The translations under genes were made by a program, and so were the position numbers. The notes beneath the pieces were generated by a model, which saw only the letters and a program-made list of their open reading frames with translations, did not search any database and was not told where the DNA came from. DNA of 64,000 nucleotides from Rhizobium sp. WYJ-E13 (GTDB lineage: Bacteria; Pseudomonadota; Alphaproteobacteria; Rhizobiales; Rhizobiaceae): contig NZ_CP076853.1 in NCBI RefSeq assembly GCF_018987265.1, forward strand, positions 2,542,001 to 2,606,000. Direction: 5' to 3'. Shown piece after piece: positions 52,920 through 62,054 of the stretch (the first letter of the stretch is position 1; each line of letters opens with the position of its first letter).

Positions 52920-55133
52920 TCAGCCCCCGATAGAGAAGAATTTCAGCGCCTGCGGCGTGACATGAACATATGTCGCGCCGGGTTCTTCCGCAGCGTGATT
53001 GCGATAAACGTTCCCGCAGACCATCCGATCCATGAAATAGCCTGGGAACTTTTCGCAGAGCCAGTCTCCCTGAATTTCGACCGTGCCTGTTATGTTGGTG
53101 TTGGCGCTTCGATAGGCCGTGTTGCCGGCATTGTCGAAGAACTGGACGAATTGCGTGCCGTTGCGGTGTTTGCCGGTCCAGGTCTTGTCGCTGATGAGAT
53201 CGCGCAACTGCTCGCCGGTGACCTGATCGTCCTTCTCGCCCCGAAATCCGAAGGGCCATTCGGGAATTCCGGCCTTCTGCAGCCTGCTCAGATGTTTGTT
53301 CAGATCGTCCTTGCGCCAGTAGTCGTAGAGATAGCTGTAATAGGTCAGGTTGCTTTCGGGAAAGAGCGCCAGGAGCTTCGTCTTCTCCTGAAGGCTGCGC
53401 GCCTTATCGCCGTCATCGATGTAGGCTGCCGTGAGAAATTCGCGCGCAGCCTCCGCTTTGGGAAGCGCGTCGCGGGCAGCCTCCATCAGCGAGATCGCCC
53501 GGTCCTCGTCTCCAACGATGTAGAAAACGATACCGGCCAGCAACTGGAAGCCTGATGATGGCGAAGGATCGAAGCGCAGCGCCTTTTCCATTTCGCTGAT
53601 CGCCTGATCATGATTGCCGATATGAGCGAGCACGAGGGCCAGATTGCCATTGGCTTCAGCGTCGCTCGGCTGTGCCTGCACGGCACGGTTTGCCGATGTC
53701 AGTGCCTCGGTCTGGCGGCCATCGACCAATTGCAGCAGAGCAAGCACGGTATGCGCCCGCGCATTGTTCGGATCGATCTTCAATGCCTGCCCTGCCGCGT
53801 CATAGGCGATCTTGCGGGCAACAGCTGCCGACCAGAGGATGTTGTAGTCGTTGCGCCAGACATCGACGGCAATGCGGGCAATCCCCGCATGTGCATCGGC
53901 AAAGTTCGGATCGAGGTCGATCGCCTTCTGGTAATAGGACAGCGCCTCGCGATAGGTCACCACGTCACCATAGGTGAGACCCGCCTGCTCGGCCCGCATA
54001 TAGTAATCATAGGCCTCGAGATTCTCCGTCGGGATCTGCGCCAGCTGCGTGCGCTCGCCCTCGCTCAGCCTGATGGCAAGCGCTGCGATGATCTTGCCGA
54101 TCACGTCATCCTGGACTGCGAAGAGGTCGGCATATTCGCGGTCGTAGCGCTCGGCCCAGAGGGAAAGCCCGGTCAGCGCATCGATCAGTTTGACGTTGAT
54201 ACGCAATCGCGAGCCGGCGCGCTGCAGCGTGCCTTCAAGCACATAATGGACACCAAGTTCGGCGGCCACATCCTGTATCTTGCCGCCATCATCGCGCACC
54301 GCAAAGACGGAATGGCGCGCGATGACGAAGAGGCCGGAGACTTTCGAGAGTTCCGTAATCAGGTCATCGGTCAGGCCTTCGGCGAGATGATCGTGCTCGA
54401 CGTCGCCGCTGACATTGATGAATGGCAATACGGCGACGGATGGTTTGTCGGGCAAAGGATAGGCAAAACGCCCGGTAATCGATGGGGTTTCGAGCAGCAC
54501 CCATGGCTGCCACCACAGCGCCGCTGCCGCCGGAACGAGAAGGATCGCAACGCCTATTGCTGCGATGCGCCAGCGGCCAGGATATCGGCGAGCGTTGGCA
54601 GCTCTGTTTGCCGCCAATGGGCCGAGCACGACACGATAGACCCGCACGGGCTCGGCAATGCTTTTGAGCCTCTGCTCGCCGAGCGAGACGAAACCGACGT
54701 CGAGTTTCGATTTCACCTGGTCGTAGGCTGGGCCTGAGATCGCTATTCCACCGGGTTCGGCGAGCGACTGCATGCGGTCGGCCAGGTTGACGCCATCGCC
54801 GTGAATATCGTCACCCTCGACAATGATGTCACCAAGGTTGATGCCGATGCGGAAATCGAGACGGCGATCGGCCGGGATCTCCGCATTATGCTTCGCCTTC
54901 AGCTTCTGCACGTCCACTGCGCAGCGCATGGCGTCGACGACGCTGTGAAACTCGACCAGCAGCCCGTCGCCCATGGTTTTGACCAACCGCCCGCTATGCT
55001 CGGCTATCGAAGGCTCGACAATCTCTCTCAGGTCCGCCTGGAAACGCAGACGTGTCCCCTCCTCGTCGACCTGGCTTAGACGGCCATAGCCCACGACATC
55101 GGCAATCAGGACAGCTGCAAGGCGGCGCTCCAT
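52920..55133 (-). CDS. Adenylate/guanylate cyclase with TolB-like domain and TPR repeats
   Basis: A 737-residue multidomain protein. Residues 1-170 form a class III cyclase domain (AAVLIADVVGYGRLSQVDEE, then VKTMGDGLLVEFHSVVDAM and INLGDIIVEGDDIHGDGVNL). A membrane segment lies near 190-212 (AAIGVAILLVPAAAALWW). A TolB-like/FlgO domain covers about 230-355 (PSVAVLPFINVSGDVEHDHL). Tetratricopeptide-like repeats fill about 370-600. It would make a cyclic nucleotide in the cytoplasm, with the TolB/TPR part on the other side of the membrane or mixed. Rhizobia carry many such cyclases of unknown signals. Confidence 0.9.
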   Translation of the reverse strand: MERRLAAVLIADVVGYGRLSQVDEEGTRLRFQADLREIVEPSIAEHSGRLVKTMGDGLLVEFHSVVDAMRCAVDVQKLKAKHNAEIPADRRLDFRIGINLGDIIVEGDDIHGDGVNLADRMQSLAEPGGIAISGPAYDQVKSKLDVGFVSLGEQRLKSIAEPVRVYRVVLGPLAANRAANARRYPGRWRIAAIGVAILLVPAAAALWWQPWVLLETPSITGRFAYPLPDKPSVAVLPFINVSGDVEHDHLAEGLTDDLITELSKVSGLFVIARHSVFAVRDDGGKIQDVAAELGVHYVLEGTLQRAGSRLRINVKLIDALTGLSLWAERYDREYADLFAVQDDVIGKIIAALAIRLSEGERTQLAQIPTENLEAYDYYMRAEQAGLTYGDVVTYREALSYYQKAIDLDPNFADAHAGIARIAVDVWRNDYNILWSAAVARKIAYDAAGQALKIDPNNARAHTVLALLQLVDGRQTEALTSANRAVQAQPSDAEANGNLALVLAHIGNHDQAISEMEKALRFDPSPSSGFQLLAGIVFYIVGDEDRAISLMEAARDALPKAEAAREFLTAAYIDDGDKARSLQEKTKLLALFPESNLTYYSYLYDYWRKDDLNKHLSRLQKAGIPEWPFGFRGEKDDQVTGEQLRDLISDKTWTGKHRNGTQFVQFFDNAGNTAYRSANTNITGTVEIQGDWLCEKFPGYFMDRMVCGNVYRNHAAEEPGATYVHVTPQALKFFSIGG

Positions 55134-55254
55134 GCCAGTCTCTTCCCCCGAAAGGACGACAGCGGCAGCATCTTACAGTACCGCCATAGCCGATACCATC
55201 GACGGTGAGAGGGAAGGTCCTCAGCCTGTTGTGGGGTGGCCTGAGGCCGCGCCA

Positions 55255-55288
55255 CTGTCACATCACTGTCACATCACTGTCATATTCT
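55255..55288 (+). promoter_or_regulatory. Candidate triple Pho box
   Basis: CTGTCAC-ATCA-CTGTCAC-ATCA-CTGTCAT, three 7-mers spaced exactly 11 bases, the canonical PhoB-box arrangement, with a TATTCT candidate -10 (55283-55288) ten bases after the second unit. Orientation is toward the small gene at 55381. Confidence 0.75.
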
Positions 55289-55380
55289 GCATAGGTGGCA
55301 TGCCAAAATGCCCATTGTTACAGCATCACGCACAAATTATATGCTCGCCGGCTAACAAAAATAAGAAAAGTGAGCTTGCT

Positions 55381-55527
55381 ATGCACTTGATTTTCAAACG
55401 CCGCAAAAGCGGCTTCATGCAACGGATCGTTAATGGCTTGGGTTCTGCCCAGCAGCGCTATCGTGATGCGCGCGAGGCAAGGAAGACCGCCATCCATCCT
55501 TCGTTTCTGGACGATTTCGGTATCTGA
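55381..55527 (+). CDS. Small Arg-rich DUF1127-like protein
   Basis: A 48-residue basic protein (HLIFKRRKSGFMQRIVNGLG, then AQQRYRDAREARKTAIHPSF). It ends LDDFGI, similar to the L(D)DIGL ending of DUF1127 proteins, short Arg-rich peptides in alphaproteobacteria. In Agrobacterium, DUF1127 proteins have been tied to phosphate and carbon metabolism and RNA binding. AGTGAG lies about 6 bases before the ATG. A triple Pho box sits 93 bases upstream. Being short, its reality rests on this context. Confidence 0.55.
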   Translation: MHLIFKRRKSGFMQRIVNGLGSAQQRYRDAREARKTAIHPSFLDDFGI

Positions 55528-55592
55528 CAACGCGGGCGCTCCAACGCAGGAGCGCTGAGCAATCCCTTTCGGGCCGGGGTTTCATCACCCTC

Positions 55593-56936
55593 TCAGGCAG
55601 CCTTCCGATCACCGGCGACCATGCTGGCCTCCTGCCTGACCTCCCCCTTCTTCAACATGATCCCGCAGGCAAACGCGACGGCGGAGAACACGAAGAAGAA
55701 CGATTCGCCGATCGCCAGCCGATTGTTGGAATTGGACAGGATCGTTCCAAGGAAGAACAGTGTGATCATGGTATAGGCCAGCAAAGCGCTGAGGCTGATC
55801 AGTTTCTCCCTCCACGCGGCCACGACGCGTCTGTACATGGCGACCGCCAGAATGGCGAAAACGATAATGCCGAAGAGCCCGTGGCGGACGAGCATTTCGA
55901 AATAGCCATTGTGAAGCAGCGTATAAGGTACGCCGGCATAGGTCGTAGACTGCCAGAGCGTGAGCCAGTGGTTGCCGGCACCAAAAACTGGCGCCTGGGC
56001 AATCACTTCCGAGGCGTTCGCCCAGAGCTGCAGCCGCTCGCTCATCGACTCCGGCGTATCTTTCGACTCAATCGCGGAACTAACGGCATTCCATACGCCA
56101 TGCGCCGAGATTTCAGTCTCGATCCGTGCGGTTGCCTCATAGGTCGGGCCGGCAAACCTCCAGATATCATCGCCGCCGACAAAAAGTGCCGCTGCGATGA
56201 GAGCGAGGACAGCAGCCCCTACCAACGCGGCTCGGCGCCTGTTTGCGTAAAGCAGCAGTGAAGCGAGCATGAGAGGCCCGACGAGGACGAGACTCAGCCA
56301 GACGCCTTTCGCCTTCGAGCCGTAAATGTTGAAAAGGCTGAGCGCGATGATGAGCGTCGCGACGGCAACAATCCAGTTGCCGGAACGGCGCTGGAGCTTG
56401 CCGGTCTCCCAGGCGTGCAACAGCCAGTAGAGGGCGCCGATCATCAGGAAGCCGCAGCCGATGGCCCCGTGGATCAGATTATTGTGGTAAAGTGGCGAAA
56501 TGCGGTCGTCGCCAGCAAGGATCAGCCGATAGTCGGTAGAGACCAGCAGGGCGGCCAGTGCCACCGGGAAATAGATCGTAAAGACCGTTTCAACATGCTT
56601 GCGGCTGGAATAGAGCGCGATGCCGACCGCCGGGAAAAACAGCGTAAAGGCGTAGAGCCAATCGGACGCCCCCTTCTCGCCGTAAACGATCAGGCCGAAG
56701 AAAAAGCGCAGCAGCGCATAGGCACCCCAGGCAAGACAGGCATTGGCCAGCCAGTCACCCTTCAGCAGGCGAAAATTCGGCCTGAAATAGGCATAGGTCG
56801 TCCCGATCAGCAGCAGTGCCGCATAGCGATAGATGTCGCTTTCCACAATGGGAGCCGAAATCAACAGCAGCCACAGGATGACAAGGACCGGCTTGAGGTG
56901 GGAGGGCGTGGCAATCGGCTCTTCGCTCGCTACCAT
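55593..56936 (-). CDS. O-antigen ligase/polymerase-like membrane protein
   Basis: A 447-residue protein with about 11 membrane segments. The large periplasmic loop near residues 270-340 carries ESMSERLQLWANASEVIAQA and FGAGNHWLTLWQS followed by PYTLLHNGYFEMLVRHGLFG; the His and Arg of the conserved LHNxY...R region of WaaL/Wzy-type enzymes are visible. Such proteins join O-antigen to lipid A-core or polymerise polysaccharide repeats. It overlaps the glycosyltransferase gene by 7 bases and follows it. Ligase versus polymerase cannot be decided here. Confidence 0.85.
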   Translation of the reverse strand: MVASEEPIATPSHLKPVLVILWLLLISAPIVESDIYRYAALLLIGTTYAYFRPNFRLLKGDWLANACLAWGAYALLRFFFGLIVYGEKGASDWLYAFTLFFPAVGIALYSSRKHVETVFTIYFPVALAALLVSTDYRLILAGDDRISPLYHNNLIHGAIGCGFLMIGALYWLLHAWETGKLQRRSGNWIVAVATLIIALSLFNIYGSKAKGVWLSLVLVGPLMLASLLLYANRRRAALVGAAVLALIAAALFVGGDDIWRFAGPTYEATARIETEISAHGVWNAVSSAIESKDTPESMSERLQLWANASEVIAQAPVFGAGNHWLTLWQSTTYAGVPYTLLHNGYFEMLVRHGLFGIIVFAILAVAMYRRVVAAWREKLISLSALLAYTMITLFFLGTILSNSNNRLAIGESFFFVFSAVAFACGIMLKKGEVRQEASMVAGDRKAA

Positions 56937-57667
56937 AGAGAATACCGTACCCTTCTAGCATAATCGGCGGCGCGAAGCAGATGAGTGACGGAGCGGCGTA
57001 TTCCCGTGAATTTCTGCCGCCTGTAATCGAGCTTCGTCGCAATCGCGGTCTCGTGACTGTTTGCCCCTAGCTCTAGCAGATTGCTCTTGAGCGTAAAGGT
57101 ATTAACCTTAGTCGACCACCCGCGTTCTATTGCCACATCGAAGGGATAGACCATGACGAACATGGTTCGCAGCAGCTTCTCAGCGCCGGATCGGGTGACG
57201 AGGTAGCAGGCCGCCGAGCCCTGCGGCCCGTGAATGCAGCGGCCAATGATATCGCGATATTTCGTCATCGCCTTGTATCTAAATCCATCGGACCGGTGAT
57301 TGAGAAGCTTGACCAACTCTGCCTTCGGAACGGTGGCAAGCACCGCCTCCGCGCGCCGCATCAGATCGGCCTGCAGCTCGACATCGTCTTCCATGATGAT
57401 GGCAGCATCATTGCTGCTGTTCAGAAACTCGGTAAGCGCCTTGAGGTGGCTGCGGTAGCAACCGTGCTCGCCCGGCAGATAGTTCCTGCCGTTGCGAAGA
57501 AGAAATTGCCGCTGGTTGATATCCGCCTTGTCGTGCGGCTGGATCTGCGAACCGTCCACGCCGGATATCCTGATGATATCGAGCTCCAGCGAATTGGCCT
57601 TTCGCGAAAGCTGTTCCCACCGGGCGATGGAGCGGTTCAGGTTGATGACATAGGCACCAAGTTTCAT
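56930..57667 (-). CDS. Glycosyltransferase family 25 (LPS biosynthesis)
   Basis: A 245-residue GT25 enzyme. It begins KLGAYVINLNRSIARWEQLS, and has GEHGCYRSHLKALTEFLN near residue 68, the IIMEDDVELQ motif (DxD-like) near residue 92 and the CYLVTRSGAEKLL segment near residue 152, all typical of family 25. It transfers a sugar onto LPS or a capsule. Its stop overlaps the next gene start by 7 bases, so the pair act together in surface polysaccharide assembly. Confidence 0.88.
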   Translation of the reverse strand: MKLGAYVINLNRSIARWEQLSRKANSLELDIIRISGVDGSQIQPHDKADINQRQFLLRNGRNYLPGEHGCYRSHLKALTEFLNSSNDAAIIMEDDVELQADLMRRAEAVLATVPKAELVKLLNHRSDGFRYKAMTKYRDIIGRCIHGPQGSAACYLVTRSGAEKLLRTMFVMVYPFDVAIERGWSTKVNTFTLKSNLLELGANSHETAIATKLDYRRQKFTGIRRSVTHLLRAADYARRVRYSLW

Positions 57668-57897
57668 AAAGGCGGAACTTCAGTATGAGATGGAAAAGCA
57701 CTTCTTTATAAGGTGATGCTTAATCGCGGGCAACTGCCATATGCCGCCACCATCTACCATGCGTTGTTTCTCCCCCCACACCCTTTGGTCGAACCCATTA
57801 TTTATAGTAGAGAAATTCTCATGCGCGCTATTGCCGCAATAGCTTCACAATCCGCAGACACAAAGCTCGCAGGGACGCAAACAGCCGAGGAACAAAC

Positions 57898-58641
57898 ATG
57901 GCGCCGAACTACACCAAGACTGCCTTTCTCACAGCCTTTCTGAGCCTGCCGCTCGCGGCATCCGCTCCGCTTCTGGCGGAGGAGAACCAGCCGCGCGAAG
58001 CGGTCATCAACGTATCCGGAGAAGGCGAATCGGCATTGGCTCCCGATATGGCCGTCGTCAATCTCGCCGTGGTCAAGCAGGCAAAGACCGCCCGCGAAGC
58101 GCTCGACGAGAACAACAAGGCCATGAAGGAGGTGCTGGCTGCGCTAAAGAAGAGCGGCATTGCCGAGCGCGACCTGCAGACCTCGGGCTTTTCGATCCAG
58201 CCGCAGTATAATTACCCGCAGCCGGTCGATAACCAGCCGCAGCCGCCTGAGCTGATCGGCTACCAGACCAGCAATTCGGTCACCGTGCGCGTCCGTGACC
58301 TTTCCAAGCTGGGAGAGATCATCGACCAGTCCGTCACGCTCGGCGTCAATCAGGGCGGCGATATCCAGTTCACCAACGACAAGCCGGAAGCAGCCCTTGA
58401 GGAAGCCCGCAAGAACGCCGTCGCCAACGCGATCAAGAAAGCCAAGACGCTGAGCCAAGCCGCCGGCGTCGAGGTCGGCCGCATCATCGAGATCAGCGAG
58501 AATGTCGTCCGTCCGATGCCGCAGCCGATCTATCGTGCAGCGATGATGAAGGAAGCCTCCGATGTCGCTGCCGTTCCGGTCCAGGGCGGCGAAAACAGCT
58601 ACAATGTCACCGTCAGCGTGACGTTCGCGATCGAGCAGTAG
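57898..58641 (+). CDS. SIMPL-domain (DUF541) periplasmic protein
   Basis: A 247-residue exported protein. A signal peptide is at 1-26 (TAFLTAFLSLPLAASAPLLA). The DUF541/SIMPL domain starts with REAVINVSGEGESALAPDMA and continues through GIAERDLQTSGFSIQPQY, NSVTVRVRDLSKLGEII and GVEVGRIIEISENV. Such proteins are often linked to oxidative-stress defence (BP26 of Brucella is the closest known relative in this order). GAGGAAC is just upstream of ATG 57898. A terminator follows. Confidence 0.93.
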   Translation: MAPNYTKTAFLTAFLSLPLAASAPLLAEENQPREAVINVSGEGESALAPDMAVVNLAVVKQAKTAREALDENNKAMKEVLAALKKSGIAERDLQTSGFSIQPQYNYPQPVDNQPQPPELIGYQTSNSVTVRVRDLSKLGEIIDQSVTLGVNQGGDIQFTNDKPEAALEEARKNAVANAIKKAKTLSQAAGVEVGRIIEISENVVRPMPQPIYRAAMMKEASDVAAVPVQGGENSYNVTVSVTFAIEQ

Positions 58642-58690
58642 AACATTCAGGGCGCTTCGGCGCCCTGCCCCGCGCTAACGCCACTCAAAA

Positions 58691-58727
58691 GAAAACCGCC
58701 CTTGCAGACAGCAGGGGCGGTTTTTTT
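58691..58727. terminator. Bidirectional terminator
   Basis: AACCGCCC with GGGCGGTT around a 13-base loop, with four A before and seven T after. It serves the SIMPL gene on the plus strand and the convergent small secreted protein gene on the minus strand. Confidence 0.88.
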
Positions 58728-58750
58728 GTGGTGAAAATCGTACGCCGATA

Positions 58751-59134
58751 TCAGCGGCGCAGGAGCGGGCAACCGCGAACGTTGCCAAAGGTCATCTGGT
58801 CGGGACCGCGACGACTCCAGCCCTGCACGATGACACGGCGTGGCGTGACATCGACGACGCGCGTGCGGCGCAAACCGTAATCCTCGGCGATATTTTCCGC
58901 CATGCGCGGATCGCAGCCGCCACGCGGCGGGCGACCGTAACCTGGCGGAGGCAGAGGCGGACGGCCATATCCCGGCGGCGGTGGCGGCGGGCGGCGCCAA
59001 TCCGGCGGCGGCGGACCACGGTCCGGTTCGCCGATAATGATATTCACCTGCGCGGAAGCCGGCACAACGGTGCCGGCCAGCGCAGCAGCGGAAAGAAGGG
59101 CGGCAAGCCCCGCCTTCGCCAGAAACTGCATCAT
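58751..59134 (-). CDS. Small secreted Pro/Arg-rich protein A
   Basis: A 127-residue exported protein. Signal peptide at 1-25 (MQFLAKAGLAALLSAAALAG, then VVPASAQ), then a Pro-rich linker (PPPPDWRRPPPPPPGYGRPP) and a C-terminal module with GCDPRMAENIAEDYGLRRTR, RRVIVQGWSRRGPDQMTFGN and VRGCPLLRR. Two cysteines of the module could form a disulfide. It shares the module with the neighbouring gene at 59289. ATG at 59134 has GAGGA upstream; longer in-frame sequence is rejected. Function unknown. Confidence 0.8.
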   Translation of the reverse strand: MMQFLAKAGLAALLSAAALAGTVVPASAQVNIIIGEPDRGPPPPDWRRPPPPPPGYGRPPLPPPGYGRPPRGGCDPRMAENIAEDYGLRRTRVVDVTPRRVIVQGWSRRGPDQMTFGNVRGCPLLRR

Positions 59135-59288
59135 GAAAAAGATCCTCGTGGTTAGTAGCCGCGCGCGGGCAATTGCCGAAGCCTGTTTCGGAATCACTTA
59201 CATACAGTTCCGAGAGAAGACGGTCTAAAGTGTCGCGGTCAAGGCAAAATGGCCGAAGCGCAGGTTTTCCCGGCTCCGGCCGATGGAA

Positions 59289-59594
59289 TTAGCGGTACAT
59301 GACAGGGCAGCCGCGCACGTTGGCGAAAGTCATGCGGTCCCAGCCACGGCGATCCCGGCCGGCAACGACGACCCGGCGCGGTGTGATGTTGAAAACGCGC
59401 ACGTCGCGCAGGCCGGAATAACGGGCTTTGCGGATGGCCTCCATCGGCGAGCAACCGCGAACTGGCGGACGGTGGTACTGCGCCTTGACGACGAAGTCCG
59501 TCTGCGGCGCGGCGAAAGCGACAGAACCCGCGAGCGGGATGGAACTCAGAGCAAGCAGTGCGGCAAGCGAAGCCTTGGCAAGGAAATGCGACAT
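59289..59594 (-). CDS. Small secreted protein B, paralogue of A
   Basis: A 101-residue exported protein with signal peptide (HFLAKASLAALLALSSIPLA, AGSVAFA). The C-terminal module RGCSPMEAIRKARYSGLRDV, RRVVVAGRDRRGWDRMTFAN and VRGCPVMYR corresponds closely to that of the neighbour, including both cysteines, but it lacks the Pro-rich linker. GAGGAG precedes ATG at 59594. A weak EcfG-like element (CGAAC-N16-CGTT) lies at 59654-59678 on the minus strand. A tandem duplication is likely. Confidence 0.8.
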   Translation of the reverse strand: MSHFLAKASLAALLALSSIPLAGSVAFAAPQTDFVVKAQYHRPPVRGCSPMEAIRKARYSGLRDVRVFNITPRRVVVAGRDRRGWDRMTFANVRGCPVMYR

Positions 59595-59717
59595 TTGGGG
59601 TTGTCTCCTCGTGGTGTTTCCTCGATCTCCCGTTTGGGATTGTCTCGAAACTAAACGCGTGAAGCTGAATGCCGTTCGAACCGCCCATTCAGTTGGCATT
59701 CAGAACTGTTAACGAGA

Positions 59718-60140
<423 letters not shown>

Positions 60141-60213
60141 GGCGGGCTCCGTCGCAAATTGTCCCTGCGAGGTGGCGCGCCCTGCCTCTGGAGTCAATGG
60201 AAATGAGTTAAAA

Positions 60214-60567
60214 CTAGAGCCGCAGCAGCTCCTCGAAACCGCCGTAGATCATGCGCTTGCCGTCAAATGGCATCTTCCATTTGTCGCTGGAAAGGCGCGG
60301 ATCGGCCATGACCTTAGTATTGATCTCGTCGCGGTGCTGCCTGGATTTGTAGAGGATCCATGAAAAGACCACCACCTCGTCATCCCTTGCCATGACAGCG
60401 CGCGGAAATGAGGTCATTTCGCCATAGGGCACGTCATTGCCGAGGCACTCGACATATTCGAGCGCACCATATTCCTTCCAGATCGACCCGGCATAGGCGG
60501 AGAATTTCTTATAGGCATCGACATTCTCGCGGGGAACGGCGACGATGAAACCATCAACATAAGACAT
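60214..60567 (-). CDS. DUF1428 family protein
   Basis: A 117-residue protein of the DUF1428 family (dimeric alpha-beta barrel). MSYVDGFIVAVPRENVDAYK, YVECLGNDVPYGEMTSFPRA and WILYKSRQHRDEINTKVMAD are its conserved blocks. The role is unknown; the fold resembles small monooxygenases. AGGAGAAGTGC precedes the ATG. It sits alone between the YjbQ gene and an MFS exporter gene. Confidence 0.88.
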   Translation of the reverse strand: MSYVDGFIVAVPRENVDAYKKFSAYAGSIWKEYGALEYVECLGNDVPYGEMTSFPRAVMARDDEVVVFSWILYKSRQHRDEINTKVMADPRLSSDKWKMPFDGKRMIYGGFEELLRL

Positions 60568-60676
60568 TGCACTTCTCCTCTTGCGTTAACGTCCGAAAGA
60601 CGTTCGACGCCGGTCACATCCGACATTGCCGCGTCAATTAACGTCCGCGGCCGTGCGGCAAGGAGATGAGAGCCCA

Positions 60677-61900
60677 TCAGCCCTGAAGGGTCTTTACCTT
60701 GAGGAGATCGGGGAAAAGCCGCGTCCACAAGAGCACGACGGCGATCGTACCGACTCCGCCGACAATGCCGGCTGCGACCGGACCGACCACACCGGCAAGC
60801 ATGCCGGATTCGAACTCGCCGAGCTGGTTCGAGGTGCCGATGAAGAGCGAATTGACGGCATTGACACGCCCGCGCATCTCATCCGGCGTCAAAAGCTGCA
60901 CCAGCGAACTGCGAACGACGACGCTGACCGTATCGGACGCACCGATGACCAGCAGCGCCAGAAACGAAAGCGCGATGTTGGTGGAAAGCGAGAATACGAT
61001 GGTGGCGACACCGAAAACCGCGACTGCGAACAGCATCTTGCGGCCGACATCCGATGTCAGCGGCCGTCGCGCCAACACAATCGACATGGCAAGCGCACCG
61101 ATTGCAGGTGCCGCGCGCAGCATGCCGAGCCCCCACGGGCCGGCATGCAGGATATCACTGGCAAACATCGGCAACAGCGCCGTGGCGCCGCCAAGCAGAA
61201 CCGCGAAAAGATCGAGCGAGATGGTGCCGAGCATCACCGGCCGGCTGCGAATGAAGGAAACCCCGGCGAAGACGGACGACAAAGTCACCGGCTCACGTTT
61301 CGAGGGCGCCCATTCCATGCGGATCGAAATCACGTTGAAACTCGCCGCGGCAAACAGCACGGCCGACATCGCAAAGGGAGCGACAGGGCTCACTCCGTAG
61401 AGAAGACCGCCAAGCGAAGGACCGATGATCAGCGCCGTCTGCATCATCGAGGTCGAGGTGGCAATCGCTTTCTGCAGCATCGAAGCCGGCACGATATTCG
61501 GCAGGAGCGCCGCCATGGTCGGTCTTTCGAAGGCGACAACAGCCCCCATGATGGTGACCGCAACAAGCATTCCAGCCGGCGAAAGCCATTGCTGCCACGT
61601 CGCTATCGCCAGCACCAGCGAAGTAATCGCTTCGACGAGTTGGCAGGCAAGTCCGATCCGTCGGCGATCGAACCGGTCGGCGACATGGCCGACGACGAAG
61701 GTCAGAACAGCCATCGGCAGAAACTGGCAGAAGCCGACGAGGGCAAGCGCGAAGGCGCTATGGGTTTGTTCGTAGATCATCCATCCCATGGCGATCGCCA
61801 CGGACTGAAAGGAAAGCGAGGAGAAGACCCGGGAGGCAGCGAAATTCAGATAGCCGGGATGGCGCAGAACGCTTTCCCGCTCTTTCACTATTATGTCCAT
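60677..61900 (-). CDS. MFS exporter (EntS/multidrug type)
   Basis: A 407-residue major-facilitator protein with 12 membrane helices. The start HPGYLNFAASRVFSSLSFQS, GFCQFLPMAVLTFVVGHVAD and RFDRRRIGLACQ form the family's motif A area. NSLFIGTSNQLGEFESGMLA near residue 350 is the ending of EntS/AraJ-type siderophore or drug exporters. It is alone on the minus strand and no siderophore biosynthesis gene is nearby. Substrate unknown. Confidence 0.87.
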   Translation of the reverse strand: MDIIVKERESVLRHPGYLNFAASRVFSSLSFQSVAIAMGWMIYEQTHSAFALALVGFCQFLPMAVLTFVVGHVADRFDRRRIGLACQLVEAITSLVLAIATWQQWLSPAGMLVAVTIMGAVVAFERPTMAALLPNIVPASMLQKAIATSTSMMQTALIIGPSLGGLLYGVSPVAPFAMSAVLFAAASFNVISIRMEWAPSKREPVTLSSVFAGVSFIRSRPVMLGTISLDLFAVLLGGATALLPMFASDILHAGPWGLGMLRAAPAIGALAMSIVLARRPLTSDVGRKMLFAVAVFGVATIVFSLSTNIALSFLALLVIGASDTVSVVVRSSLVQLLTPDEMRGRVNAVNSLFIGTSNQLGEFESGMLAGVVGPVAAGIVGGVGTIAVVLLWTRLFPDLLKVKTLQG

Positions 61901-62054
61901 TGTTCAGTCACCGGCCTGCGGCCAAGCCCCAGGCACTTATAGGAATCTTATAAGAACGGAACGGTGTTCTGCTCGAAAATGATCTATGTCAACCGGAATA
62001 AGCTCCGGCGCGCAATTGCCGCATCAACGTGGAGGTGGGCAGCAGCCCGACGTT

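Noticed and set aside
59135..59288. A second EcfG promoter before small secreted protein A (GGAAC-N16-CGAA)
   Set aside because: The -10 part matches only half of the consensus; the match is too weak to annotate.
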